A stretch of 64,000 bases of DNA, from assembly GCA_021740905.1 (NCBI GenBank), contig JAIOYV010000014.1, positions 24,009 through 88,008 on the forward strand, read 5' to 3'. This DNA is from Bacteroidales bacterium (GTDB taxonomy: Bacteria > Bacteroidota > Bacteroidia > Bacteroidales > M50B96). Positions 34,877 to 43,882 of this stretch are shown piece by piece (within the stretch, counting starts at the first letter, position 1; every line of letters begins with the position of its first letter). The notes below the pieces were generated by a model. It was given only the letters and a program-made list of their open reading frames with translations. It made no database searches and was not told the origin of the DNA. A program made the translations under genes and the position numbers.

Positions 34877-35224
34877 TTTCTCTTATTTTCAATTCACATT
34901 CAACATCTTGTCCACCCTAATTCACCTTTGGTTTTTTCAGACGCAATGTTTACCAGCCGAAGCTTTAGCGCAGGTTGGCCTTGCGTCTCTTCACGTCCTC
35001 CAAATTCCACATTTCCTTACTCAACTACTCACCCTAATTCCCTAATTCACTACTCACCTTATTACTTCCCTCACAGGCATTAACTTTTTTTAACAAAAAT
35101 AAGAATTTATTATCATAACTATGATCTTATTTTGTAAGAAGTTAGCGTTTGCAGAGAGTGCTTTTTTAAAGGCAATTAATCAATGAAATAAACGATTATT
35201 TAAGATAAGAAAAACAACTAATTT
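34877..35224. repeat. Spacer with long family B element and family A arm
   Basis: A 50-bp element at 34939-34988 has AGACGCAA / TTGCGTCT ends around CCGAAGCTTTAGCG. It is followed at 35018-35066 by minus-orientation family A words (ACTCACCCTAATTCCC). The last 150 bases are AT-rich leader of the moxR gene without a recognised promoter. Confidence 0.6.
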
Positions 35225-36220
35225 ATGAATCAAGCAGTTGATATTAAAGAATTGAACGAGCGCATCCAAAACGAGAGCGCGTTTGTGGAGATGATAAACA
35301 TGGAGATGAACAAGGTGATTGTTGGCCAAAAGCACCTGACTGAAAGTCTCTTGATTGGCCTGTTGTCGAATGGGCATATTTTGCTGGAAGGGGTTCCGGG
35401 TTTGGCAAAAACCCTTGCCATTAACACCCTTGCCGACACTGTTGATGCAAAGTTTCACAGGGTACAGTTTACGCCCGACCTTTTGCCTGCCGACTTGCTC
35501 GGTACGATGATCTACAGTCAGAAGCGTGAAGAGTTTATCGTGAAGAAGGGGCCAATTTTTGCCAACTTCATTCTTGCGGACGAGATTAACCGTGCTCCTG
35601 CAAAGGTGCAATCCGCCTTGCTCGAAGCCATGCAGGAACGCCAGGTGACCATCGGGTCGGAAACATACAAACTGGAAGAACCTTTCCTGGTATTGGCGAC
35701 CCAAAACCCTATTGAGCAGGAAGGGACCTATCCATTGCCCGAAGCACAGGTCGACCGGTTTATGTTGAAAGCAGTAATCACTTATCCAACAAAGGATGAA
35801 GAAAGAATGATTATTCGTCAGAACATTGCCAAGGATTTCCCTAAAGCGACTACCGTAATTAGCCCTTCACAGATAGCCAAAGCCCGCAATGTGGTGAAGG
35901 AGGTTTACATGGACGAAAAAATCGAGAAGTACATCATCGACATTGTGTTTGCTACCCGCAATCCCGCCGATTACAAACTCGATAAATTCACCAACATGAT
36001 CTCTTTTGGCGGTTCGCCCCGTGCAAGCATCAACCTGGCAATGGCTGCCAAAGCGTTTGCTTTCATCAAGCGCAGGGGCTATGTGATTCCCGAAGATGTG
36101 CGTGCAATTTGCCACGATGTAATGCGCCACAGGGTAGGGCTTACCTACGAAGCCGAAGCCGAAAACATCACCTCGGAAGAAATCATTACCGAAATTCTGA
36201 ACACCGTAGAGGTACCTTAA
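35225..36220 (+). CDS. moxR: MoxR-type AAA+ ATPase
   Basis: This 331-residue cytosolic AAA+ chaperone starts the bat locus. Walker A is GVPGLAKT and Walker B FILADEINRAPAKVQSALLEAMQ; sensor and arginine-finger regions follow (LATQNPIEQEGTYPLPEAQVDRF). MoxR ATPases next to VWA proteins are thought to insert cofactors or remodel VWA-bound complexes at the membrane. It lies upstream of the DUF58 gene, separated by about 200 bases of repeats. Its client in this system is unknown. Confidence 0.95.
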   Translation: MNQAVDIKELNERIQNESAFVEMINMEMNKVIVGQKHLTESLLIGLLSNGHILLEGVPGLAKTLAINTLADTVDAKFHRVQFTPDLLPADLLGTMIYSQKREEFIVKKGPIFANFILADEINRAPAKVQSALLEAMQERQVTIGSETYKLEEPFLVLATQNPIEQEGTYPLPEAQVDRFMLKAVITYPTKDEERMIIRQNIAKDFPKATTVISPSQIAKARNVVKEVYMDEKIEKYIIDIVFATRNPADYKLDKFTNMISFGGSPRASINLAMAAKAFAFIKRRGYVIPEDVRAICHDVMRHRVGLTYEAEAENITSEEIITEILNTVEVP

Positions 36221-36221
36221 T

Positions 36222-36415
36222 TTAGGTGAGTAGGGAATTGGGTAATTAAGGTGAGTAAGGAATCGTGGAATCGAAGTAGGACAGTAGAGACGCAAGGCTT
36301 GCGTCTCGAAATACCACCAGGAAAAAGATGGTTTGAAGAAATGATACATCGAGGTTTTGGAGAATTGCACACTCAACATAATTCCCTAATTCCCCAATTA
36401 CTCACTCAACTAATA
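36222..36415. repeat. Composite repeat A-B-A inside the bat locus
   Basis: Plus-orientation family A words (GGGAATTGGGTAATTAAGG, GTGAGTAAGG) at 36222-36262 face minus-orientation A words (CCCTAATTCCCCAATTACTC) at 36381-36410. Between them, 36287-36307 is a perfect palindrome, GAGACGCAAG and CTTGCGTCTC around one G. Confidence 0.7.
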
Positions 36416-36426
36416 AACAAAAAAGA

Positions 36427-37290
36427 ATGGAAGCCAGTGAACTTATAAAGAAAGTCAGGAAGATAGAAATCAAGACCCGGCGCTTGTCCAAGCACTTGTT
36501 TGCGGGTGAGTACCACTCGGCATTCAAGGGCAAGGGGATGACCTTTAGCGAGGTGCGCGAGTATCAATACGGCGATGCCATCCGCGATATCGACTGGAAT
36601 GTGACAGCCCGTTTTAATCATCCTTATGTGAAGATTTACGAGGAAGAGCGCGAGCTTACCGTCATGTTGATTATTGATATGAGTGCCTCGAAAATTTTTG
36701 GGACCACCGAACAACTCAAACAAGATCTGATCACCGAGATTGCGGCAGTGCTTTCGTTTTCGGCCATGCTGAACAACGATAAGATTGGGGTGATCTTTTT
36801 TAGCGATACCATCGAGAAATTCATCCCCCCACAAAAAGGCAGGACCCATATTTTACGTATCATCAGGGAATTGATCGAGTTTACTCCCGAGCACAAAGAA
36901 ACCAACATTGCCGAGGCTTTGCGCTATTTCACCAATGTGATAAAGAAAAAGTGCACGGCATTCATCATCTCCGACTTCATCGATTCGGGTTACGACGAAG
37001 CCATCAAGATTGCCAATAAAAAGCACGACCTAATTGCCCTAAAGATTTATGATGAACGCGAAACCATCCTACCTCCAATAGGTCTCCTTAACATGAGAGA
37101 TGCCGAGACTGGCGAGATGGTTTGGGTGGACACATCGAGCAAAAAAGTAAGGGCAAACTATGAGAAATGGTGGATCGAAATGAATGCCAAACAAAAGGAA
37201 ATATTCTCGAAAGCCGGGGTCGATTCGGCAGCTGTCCGGACCGATGAAGATTACGTGCAACCTTTGATGAAACTGTTTAAAAAGCGATAA
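36427..37290 (+). CDS. DUF58 domain protein (VWA-like, MoxR partner)
   Basis: This 287-residue cytosolic protein has the DUF58 signature GKGMTFSEVREYQYGDAIRDIDWNVTARF and a VWA-like half with LIIDMSASKIFG, close to a MIDAS DxSxS. It is the standard second gene of bat loci in Bacteroidota. It probably docks MoxR to the membrane VWA proteins; this is inferred from the conserved order. No membrane segment is seen. Confidence 0.93.
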   Translation: MEASELIKKVRKIEIKTRRLSKHLFAGEYHSAFKGKGMTFSEVREYQYGDAIRDIDWNVTARFNHPYVKIYEEERELTVMLIIDMSASKIFGTTEQLKQDLITEIAAVLSFSAMLNNDKIGVIFFSDTIEKFIPPQKGRTHILRIIRELIEFTPEHKETNIAEALRYFTNVIKKKCTAFIISDFIDSGYDEAIKIANKKHDLIALKIYDERETILPPIGLLNMRDAETGEMVWVDTSSKKVRANYEKWWIEMNAKQKEIFSKAGVDSAAVRTDEDYVQPLMKLFKKR

Positions 37291-37307
37291 AATACGACGT
37301 TTTCAAA

Positions 37308-38402
37308 ATGAAGAATCTCAAATATAAAACAGGTTTGCTTTTGCTGGTCTTTGCCTTTGCCGGACAATTTGTTCGGGCGCAGCAAATTACCGTGGAAGCC
37401 AAACTCGACACCAACCTGATAATGATTGGTGACCAGATTAAATTTCATCTTTCGGTAGACCAGGATCGGGGCTTTATGGTCGATTTCCCCTTGTTCCCCG
37501 ATACCATCGTAAAGGATGTGGAGATCATCGAGCGCAGCCAGGTCGACACAACTTTTCTTTCCGACAAGCTTATGCGCCTTAGTCAGGAATACACCATTAC
37601 TTCTTTCGACAGTGGCTTTCATGTAATTCCGGCAATCCCTTTTCCCTTTCGGGGGAATAATATTTCCGATACCATCGAAAGCCGTCCCGTAGTATTGATG
37701 GTGTACACTTTTCAGATCGATTCCGTGCAAGGTATTGCTGATATCAAACCGCCTATTGATGCACCTTTCACCTTTGCCGAGGCCGTGCCATATATCGAAA
37801 TTGGCCTGGGGATAGTCGCCATTTTAGTTTTGATTTTTTGGTTGATCAAAAGGTTTGGCAAAAAGGAAACCCAAACTTTCAGACGGGAAATCCCCAAAGA
37901 ACCGGCCCATGTTATCGCTTTGCGCGAACTGGATGCTTTGGAGAAAAAGAAACTCTGGCAGCAGAGCAAGTTCAAGGAATACCACAGCGAGCTTACCGAA
38001 ATTATCCGGGTTTATATTGAATATAGGTATAGCATCATGGCAATGGAGCAAACCAGCCCTGAAATTATCCAACAATTTGAACGAAATGGCATGTTAAGCC
38101 CCGAACAGTTCGAACATTTAAAACAGATGCTCACCCTGGCCGATTATGTAAAATTCGCCAAGCTGGTCCCATTACCCGATGAAAACGAACTGAGCCTGAA
38201 ACATGCCTACGATTTTGTGCTGAAAACAAAGATGAAGGTGGACCTGACTAGCAGTAAAGAGTCGGCAGATGGCAGTTCACAGCCGGCAGGTGGCAGTACT
38301 CAGTCTTCAGTCAACAGTCCCCAGCCTGCAGAATCCAATTCACGGGAGGTTATGGATGATATGCGCGATGAAAGTGGGAGCAATTTTAAAAGTGATTTTT
38401 AA
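37308..38402 (+). CDS. Bat-locus membrane protein (DUF4381-like) with repeat-derived tail
   Basis: This 364-residue protein has a signal peptide (residues 1-25), a beta-rich periplasmic part (about 26-160), one membrane helix (about 163-186) and a cytosolic helical domain (HVIALRELDALEKKKLWQQSKFKEYHSELTEIIRVYIEYRY). It takes the usual place between the DUF58 gene and batA. The last 50 residues (SSKESADGSSQPAGGSTQSS...) are low-complexity. Their DNA (38252-38330) closely matches, in reverse, the family C intergenic repeat. The start is 17 bases after the DUF58 stop. Confidence 0.8.
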   Translation: MKNLKYKTGLLLLVFAFAGQFVRAQQITVEAKLDTNLIMIGDQIKFHLSVDQDRGFMVDFPLFPDTIVKDVEIIERSQVDTTFLSDKLMRLSQEYTITSFDSGFHVIPAIPFPFRGNNISDTIESRPVVLMVYTFQIDSVQGIADIKPPIDAPFTFAEAVPYIEIGLGIVAILVLIFWLIKRFGKKETQTFRREIPKEPAHVIALRELDALEKKKLWQQSKFKEYHSELTEIIRVYIEYRYSIMAMEQTSPEIIQQFERNGMLSPEQFEHLKQMLTLADYVKFAKLVPLPDENELSLKHAYDFVLKTKMKVDLTSSKESADGSSQPAGGSTQSSVNSPQPAESNSREVMDDMRDESGSNFKSDF

Positions 38403-38423
38403 AGTAATTATGCAAGACTTATA

Positions 38424-39419
38424 ATGGACAACTTAGTATTTTTAAATAAAGATTTTTTCTACCTTTTTATTCTGGTGGCTGCCATGATTGTCTGGTATGT
38501 CTTCAAACAAAAGAAAGCCAATGCCAGCATACAAACATCCACCTTATCGGCATTTAAAGGGAGCGGAACCGGATTGCGGGTATATTTCAGGCATCTGATT
38601 TTTATCTTCCGAGTACTTGTGGTATCCTTGCTGATAATCGTTTTGGCACGCCCACAATCATCGCTCGATTGGACAAACACAACCACCGAAGGGATCGACA
38701 TTGTGATTGCCCTCGATATTTCGGGCAGTATGCTTGCCGAAGATTTCAAGCCAAACCGGCTGGAAGCATCGAAGGATGTAGCTATCAAATTTATCAATGG
38801 CCGGCCCAACGACAAAATTGGTTTGGTTGTTTATTCCGGCGAAAGCTTTACCCAATGCCCGCTTACGACCGACCATGCGGTTTTGATCAACCTTTTTAAG
38901 GATATTAAAAATGGCATGATTGAAGACGGAACAGCCGTTGGTAGCGGACTTGCAACTGCCGTCACCCGCCTTAAAGAAAGCACAGCAATCAGCAAAGTTG
39001 TTATTTTACTGACTGATGGGGTAAACAATGCCGGGGACATTTCACCCATGACCGCCGCCGAAATTGCCAAAACTTTTGGGGTTAGGGTTTACACGGTCGG
39101 AGTTGGGACGATGGGAATGGCCCCCTACCCTGCCACCGATTTCTTTGGCCGGAAAGTATACCAGCAGATGGAAGTGGAAATTGATGAGGCCACTTTGCAA
39201 GATATTGCCCGCATGACCGACGGGCGGTATTTCAGAGCCACAAACAATACTAAATTGGCAGAGATTTACGAAGAGATCGACAAGCTGGAAAAATCAAAAA
39301 TCGAGGTAAAAGAGTATAGCAAGAAACAGGAGGAATTTCTTCCCTTTGCCCTTGCTGCCGCCCTTTTGCTAATAATGGAGGTGTTGATGAGGCAGACTTT
39401 TTTGAGGAATATTCCGTAG
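38424..39419 (+). CDS. batA: BatA, VWA-domain membrane protein
   Basis: This 331-residue inner-membrane protein has helices near residues 10-28 and 55-75 and at the C-terminus. The VWA domain between them has an intact MIDAS: VIALDISGSMLAEDFKPNRLEASK, then TDGVNNAGDISP. BatA proteins of Bacteroides and related bacteria were first linked to aerotolerance and later to envelope and stress functions. The gene follows the DUF4381-like gene after 21 bases. It is separated from batB by 250 bases of repeats. Confidence 0.94.
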   Translation: MDNLVFLNKDFFYLFILVAAMIVWYVFKQKKANASIQTSTLSAFKGSGTGLRVYFRHLIFIFRVLVVSLLIIVLARPQSSLDWTNTTTEGIDIVIALDISGSMLAEDFKPNRLEASKDVAIKFINGRPNDKIGLVVYSGESFTQCPLTTDHAVLINLFKDIKNGMIEDGTAVGSGLATAVTRLKESTAISKVVILLTDGVNNAGDISPMTAAEIAKTFGVRVYTVGVGTMGMAPYPATDFFGRKVYQQMEVEIDEATLQDIARMTDGRYFRATNNTKLAEIYEEIDKLEKSKIEVKEYSKKQEEFLPFALAAALLLIMEVLMRQTFLRNIP

Positions 39420-39670
39420 GGAGTTCTGAGTTCAAAGTTCTTAGTTCAAAGTTCTTAGTTCAAAGTTCTGAGTTCTGAGTTCTGAGTTTGGAATCGCAGA
39501 ATATTAAAGTACTGTAAGAAAGAGATTGAATGAAAATGATTGAGGAGAGAGTGAGGAAAAAGATTGAAGGAATTAGATAAATGAAAATTTGAAATTTACA
39601 CGAATAGAAGTTCGAGTCCCTCCTGTTTCACAACTTAGAACTTGGAAACTTAGAACTTATAAACTTAAAA
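39420..39670. repeat. Repeat-filled gap between batA and batB (family D)
   Basis: About six copies of GAGTTCTGAGTTCAAAGTTC-type words run from 39420 to 39490, and inverted ACTTAGAACTTGG words lie at 39630-39662. The middle (39500-39610) is purine-rich and shows no gene. Confidence 0.65.
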
Positions 39671-39673
39671 CAA

Positions 39674-40702
39674 ATGTTTCAATTTGCAAATAGAGAATAT
39701 TTATACGCCTTGCTGATCATCCCGGCACTCGTGATGATCTTCATAATAGCATGGCAAATGCGCAAGCGGGCAATCAAAAACTTTGGCGACATGAAAATCA
39801 TCAAGGTGTTGATGGAGGATGTCAGTTTGCTCCGGCCAATCTGGAAATTTGGCATTGCCATGCTGGCAATGGGATTCCTGATTTTAGGGATTGCCGGGCC
39901 CCAACGCGGCTCAAAATTAAAAGAGGTGAAACGCAAAGGGGTGGAATTGGTGATTTGCCTCGATGTGTCCAACAGTATGCTCGCCGAAGACATTCAACCA
40001 AACAGGCTGGAACGGTCAAAAAGAGCAATCTCCAAATTATTGGATGAGCTGCAAAACGACAAAATCGGGCTAATCATTTTTGCAGGCGAGGCTTATGTCC
40101 AGCTTCCCATTACCACCGATTATGCAGCCGCAAAAATGTTCCTTTCGACAGTGAACACGCAGGTTGTACCGACGCAAGGGACAGCAATTGGTGCCGCTAT
40201 CGAACTGGCCATGAAAAGTTTTACTACGGATATTGAGAAAAATAAGGCCATCATAATCATCACCGATGGCGAAAACCACGAGGACGATGCCATAGCAAAA
40301 GCTCAGGAAGCCGCCGATAAGGGCATTATTGTCCACACCATCGGGATGGGCTTGCCAAAGGGTGCGCCAATCCCGATAGGCAATTCAGGGCGTTCCAATT
40401 TCCGCACCGACCGCACCGGACAAATTGTTATTTCAAAATTGGACGAAACCATGTTGCAACAAATTGCATCGGCAGGACAAGGGAAATACATCCGTGCCAA
40501 CAACTCACAAACGGGTTTAAATAAGTTGTTCGAGGAGATCAACCGGATGGAACAAAGCGAAATTGAATCGACAGCTTATTCTGAGTATGAAGACAGGTTT
40601 CAGTATTTTATTGGCGTAGCGCTTTTGCTCTTGTTCCTCGAATTTGTTATCCTCGAAAGGAAGAACAAATATTTTAAAGGGATAAGGCTGTTTGGGAATT
40701 AG
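39674..40702 (+). CDS. batB: BatB, VWA-domain membrane protein
   Basis: This 342-residue paralogue of BatA has N-terminal helices, a C-terminal helix and a VWA domain with VICLDVSNSMLAEDIQPNRLERSKRA and TDGENHEDDA. The MIDAS reads DxSNS, as usual for BatB. BatA and BatB are thought to form a membrane complex with BatC, D and E. It is followed by a composite repeat before batC. Confidence 0.94.
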   Translation: MFQFANREYLYALLIIPALVMIFIIAWQMRKRAIKNFGDMKIIKVLMEDVSLLRPIWKFGIAMLAMGFLILGIAGPQRGSKLKEVKRKGVELVICLDVSNSMLAEDIQPNRLERSKRAISKLLDELQNDKIGLIIFAGEAYVQLPITTDYAAAKMFLSTVNTQVVPTQGTAIGAAIELAMKSFTTDIEKNKAIIIITDGENHEDDAIAKAQEAADKGIIVHTIGMGLPKGAPIPIGNSGRSNFRTDRTGQIVISKLDETMLQQIASAGQGKYIRANNSQTGLNKLFEEINRMEQSEIESTAYSEYEDRFQYFIGVALLLLFLEFVILERKNKYFKGIRLFGN

Positions 40703-40785
40703 TTGAGTAGGTAATTAAGGTGAGTAAGGCAGGTTCGGAAACTGGGATTTGGGAATTGTAGAGACGTAAGGCTTGCGTCTCATTT
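40698..40785. repeat. Family A arm plus family B palindrome between batB and batC
   Basis: TTGAGTAGGTAATTAAGG and GTGAGTAAGG (family A, plus) precede GAGACGTAAGGCTTGCGTCT (40761-40781), a family B palindrome with one mismatch. The left end overlaps the last bases of batB. Confidence 0.65.
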
Positions 40786-40845
40786 GAACGAGGTGAAATT
40801 TACAAAAATTCTCAGCCCGCCAAAAAAAAAGTAAAATTTGAAATT

Positions 40846-41652
40846 ATGAATTATATAGGATCAATATTAAAAACAGGGTTTCTTTTGATGATGATAGTAG
40901 CATTTACGGTTCCAGCATCAGCACAAAAGGAACGCAAATACATCAGGCAGGGGAACGATTATTATGAAAAATCGCTTGGCGATTCGGGTTATGTCGATAC
41001 CATCCGGATGCAAAATGCCGAACTTGCCTATCGCAAAGTATTGGACAAAAACATCGATTCTTACGAAGGTGGCTTTAACCTGGGAGCATCGTTATACAAG
41101 CAAAAGAAATTCACCGATGCCTCCGACCAGTATAAAATTCTGGCATCGAAAGAAAACGATAAGGAAAAATTGGCAAAGGCTTACCACAACCTCGGCAACT
41201 CCCTGCTTATGGATGGAAAACTCAAGGAAAGTATCGAGGCATACAAAAACGGCCTGCGCAACAATCCTTCCGACACAGCTACTAAATATAATCTGGCCGT
41301 GGCTCAAAAATTATTGAACGAAGCAAAACAGCAGCAACAACAAAACCAGGATCAGAATCAAGATCAAAACCAGGACAAACAAGATCAGCAAGAACAGGAT
41401 CAACAACAACAAGAACAGCAACAACAAGAACAACAGCAGCAGGAACAGCAAGAACAGCAGCAGCAACAGGCCAAGGAAGATGAGAAAAAAGAAGGCGAAG
41501 AAGAAAAGCAGGCCATGAAAGAAGATAAAATGTCGAAAGAAGATGCTGAGCGTTTGTTGCAAGCGATCCAGCAGGACGAGAAAGAATTGCAGGAAAAATT
41601 ATTACAGGAAAAAAAGAAAGCGAAGAAGGTGATGATCGAGAAAGATTGGTAG
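40846..41652 (+). CDS. batC: BatC, TPR protein with Gln/Glu-rich tail
   Basis: This 268-residue protein has a signal peptide or anchor (residues about 8-25) and two to three TPR units (residues about 60-160, for example AKAYHNLGNSLLMDGKLKESIEAYKNGL). The tail from about residue 162 is almost only Q, D, E and K and ends basic. The CAA/CAG-rich tract at 41331-41475 encodes most of it and could vary in length. BatC is presumed to act in the periplasm as a scaffold of the Bat complex. Confidence 0.9.
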   Translation: MNYIGSILKTGFLLMMIVAFTVPASAQKERKYIRQGNDYYEKSLGDSGYVDTIRMQNAELAYRKVLDKNIDSYEGGFNLGASLYKQKKFTDASDQYKILASKENDKEKLAKAYHNLGNSLLMDGKLKESIEAYKNGLRNNPSDTATKYNLAVAQKLLNEAKQQQQQNQDQNQDQNQDKQDQQEQDQQQQEQQQQEQQQQEQQEQQQQQAKEDEKKEGEEEKQAMKEDKMSKEDAERLLQAIQQDEKELQEKLLQEKKKAKKVMIEKDW

Positions 41653-41914
41653 GTTAGGAATTGGGTAATTGATGAATTAGGTAATTGAGGAATTAAGGAA
41701 TTGGGGAGATTGGGAATAAGTACACCATTTAGAGACGCAATATATTGCGACTTTGAAGGAAACCCAAACAACGAGAAATACCGGGAGTAGAGACGCAAGG
41801 CTTGCGTCTCAAAAAGAAACACCGCCCTCAAATACCAAATCCCTTTGAGCTAATGCTTTGGATGGCAAACCAACAGCCATAGGCAAAAGACCAACAGCCA
41901 TCACCAAAAAATAG
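41653..41914. repeat. Family A arm and two family B palindromes between batC and batD
   Basis: 41654-41718 is a run of family A words (GGAATTGGGTAATTG, GAATTAGGTAATTGAGG). Two hairpins follow: AGACGCAATATATTGCGACT at 41733-41752 and the perfect 21-bp palindrome at 41790-41810. No gene is seen. Confidence 0.65.
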
Positions 41915-41922
41915 TATTTTTG
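41915..41922 (+). promoter_or_regulatory. Possible -7 element upstream of batD
   Basis: TATTTTTG is a perfect TAnnTTTG match 46 bases before batD. No TTG sits 20 bases upstream. It could give the distal bat genes their own transcript. Confidence 0.3.
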
Positions 41923-41967
41923 AAAGTTGAATTTGAAAACGACATAAGGCATCGAAATAGAAACACA

Positions 41968-43764
41968 ATGAAAAAGATATTTTTAGTCATACTCCTCACA
42001 TCTGTCGTAGCCGGGCTTTGGGCACAGAATATTTCCTTTACAGGAAGTGCCCCCAGGGTTGTCCAAATTGGCGAACAGTTCCGGCTTACTTATGAAGTGA
42101 ATGGCGAGGGTCAGGGTTTTACGGGACCGGCCACCAACGATTTTCAAAGATTGTCGGGGCCAAACCCAACCAGTAGTTCGAGCATCCAAATGTCAGGTGG
42201 CACAGTGACAAAGCAAATTACGAACTCCTACACCTACATTATGGCGGGTCGAAAGGAAGGCAAATTCACAATTCCTCCGGCCAAAATTACAGTCGATGGC
42301 AAAAGCTATACCTCCAATTCGGTGGTAGTCGAAGTGGTGAAAGGCCAGGCTGCATCGAGCCAGAACAGGGCAGGGCAGCAATCGAACCAGCCTGCCGGTT
42401 TAAAAGATGACGATGTTTTTGTAAGGGTTGAACTCAGCAAGTCGGAGGTTTGGCAGGGCGAACACATCATTGCAACCCTAAAGGTTTACACACGCACCCA
42501 GAATATCAAATTCACCAAAGCCACTTTTCCATCCTTCGATGGTTTTATGACTTCCGATATCGAAGGAACCCCAAATACTTTGTTCCGCGAAAATGTAAAC
42601 GGCGAGGTTTTCTTTGCAGGTATTTTTAAGAAAATGGTTTTGTTCCCCACACGCTCCGGTGAGCTTACCATCGATCCTTTTGAGTTAGAATGTCAGGTGA
42701 GTGTTCAGTCAGGCTACCGCCGCGATTTCTTTGGAAGGCAAGTGCCAAACTATCAAAACCTGATTGTCAATGAGAAAAGCCCTGCGCGAAAAGTGAAGGT
42801 AAAATCACTTCCCGCCGGAAAACCTGCAAGCTTTACCGGGGCTGTTGGTCAAATGAACATGTCGGCCACCATGGACAAGACCCAAGCCAAGACCAATGAG
42901 GCGATCACCTTGACTGTTCGGGTTTCAGGTTCAGGGAATCTTAGGTTGATCGACCCGATGAAATTCAAATTCCCCCCCGATTTCGAAGTTTATGATCCTA
43001 AGATCAAGAATAATTTCAAGGCATCGGAGAATGGGATATCAGGCAATAAAACGTTTGAATACCTGATCATTCCCCGTCATGCTGGCGATTTCACCATTCC
43101 TCCCGTCCAGTTTTCGGTGTTCGACGCACAGACTGGAAATTATAAAACCCTTTCGTCGCAGGAATTTAAACTTCACATCGAAAAAGGCGACGACGACCAA
43201 AGCACCACAGTTATCTCTGGTTTCAACAAAGAAGATGTAAAATACATTGGAAAGGATATCCGCTTTATAAAAACCGGCGAGGTTGAACTCACAAAAATTG
43301 GGGATGTGATTTTTGGAAAAGCCATGTTTTGGATCACCTACTTGTTTGGTCTTGTTTTATTTTTTATGGTGATTGGCATCCAGCGAAAACGCGAAAAGGA
43401 AAGTGCAAACATCAGCCTAAGGAAAAGCAAACGGGCCAACAAAGAGGCACAGAAACGATTAAAATCAGCACAAACTTTCTTGAAAGAGAAAAATGAAAGT
43501 AAGTTTTACCAAGAGGTACTTTCGGCCATGTACGGTTACCTGAGCGACAAACTCGCAATCCCATTTGCCGATTTAAACAAGGAACTGGCCTTTGAAAAAC
43601 TTTCGGTCCACAAGCTGGATGAGACTGACTTAACAGCTTTTCGTGAATTGCTTGACACCTGTGAATATGCCCAGTATGCTCCTGGGGGAGGCACAGGTCA
43701 GATGGAGCAAATTTACGGTGATGCCGCAAAGTTGATTGGTAAGTTCGAACAAAAAATTAAGTAG
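41968..43764 (+). CDS. batD: BatD protein
   Basis: This 598-residue exported protein has a signal peptide from ATG 41968 (MKKIFLVILLTSVVAGLWAQ); I rejected the earlier in-frame start because it buries this. The long periplasmic beta-rich part contains the BatD signature: DDVFVRVELSKSEVWQGEHIIATLKVY and FEYLIIPRHAGDFTIPPVQFSVFD. One membrane helix lies at about 455-475, followed by a cytosolic helical tail. It is the large periplasmic subunit of the Bat system; its biochemical action is unknown. Confidence 0.93.
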   Translation: MKKIFLVILLTSVVAGLWAQNISFTGSAPRVVQIGEQFRLTYEVNGEGQGFTGPATNDFQRLSGPNPTSSSSIQMSGGTVTKQITNSYTYIMAGRKEGKFTIPPAKITVDGKSYTSNSVVVEVVKGQAASSQNRAGQQSNQPAGLKDDDVFVRVELSKSEVWQGEHIIATLKVYTRTQNIKFTKATFPSFDGFMTSDIEGTPNTLFRENVNGEVFFAGIFKKMVLFPTRSGELTIDPFELECQVSVQSGYRRDFFGRQVPNYQNLIVNEKSPARKVKVKSLPAGKPASFTGAVGQMNMSATMDKTQAKTNEAITLTVRVSGSGNLRLIDPMKFKFPPDFEVYDPKIKNNFKASENGISGNKTFEYLIIPRHAGDFTIPPVQFSVFDAQTGNYKTLSSQEFKLHIEKGDDDQSTTVISGFNKEDVKYIGKDIRFIKTGEVELTKIGDVIFGKAMFWITYLFGLVLFFMVIGIQRKREKESANISLRKSKRANKEAQKRLKSAQTFLKEKNESKFYQEVLSAMYGYLSDKLAIPFADLNKELAFEKLSVHKLDETDLTAFRELLDTCEYAQYAPGGGTGQMEQIYGDAAKLIGKFEQKIK

Positions 43765-43882
43765 AAACTTGAAATTGGAAATTAGAAATTTTGGACGGGA
43801 CTATTGAAGCTATTTTGATAGTAATTCAATTCTCTCAACAGTGTTGAGAGTTTTTAAATTGATAACATAATAAAGCTTGGGA

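Noticed and set aside
39608..39630. GTTCGAGTCCCTCC, like the 3' half of a tRNA T-arm
   Set aside because: The 5' side of the T-stem and the rest of a cloverleaf are absent; it lies in a repeat-filled gap.
41311..41562. Leu-rich membrane-like frame antisense to batC
   Set aside because: It is the complement of the CAA/CAG tract of batC.
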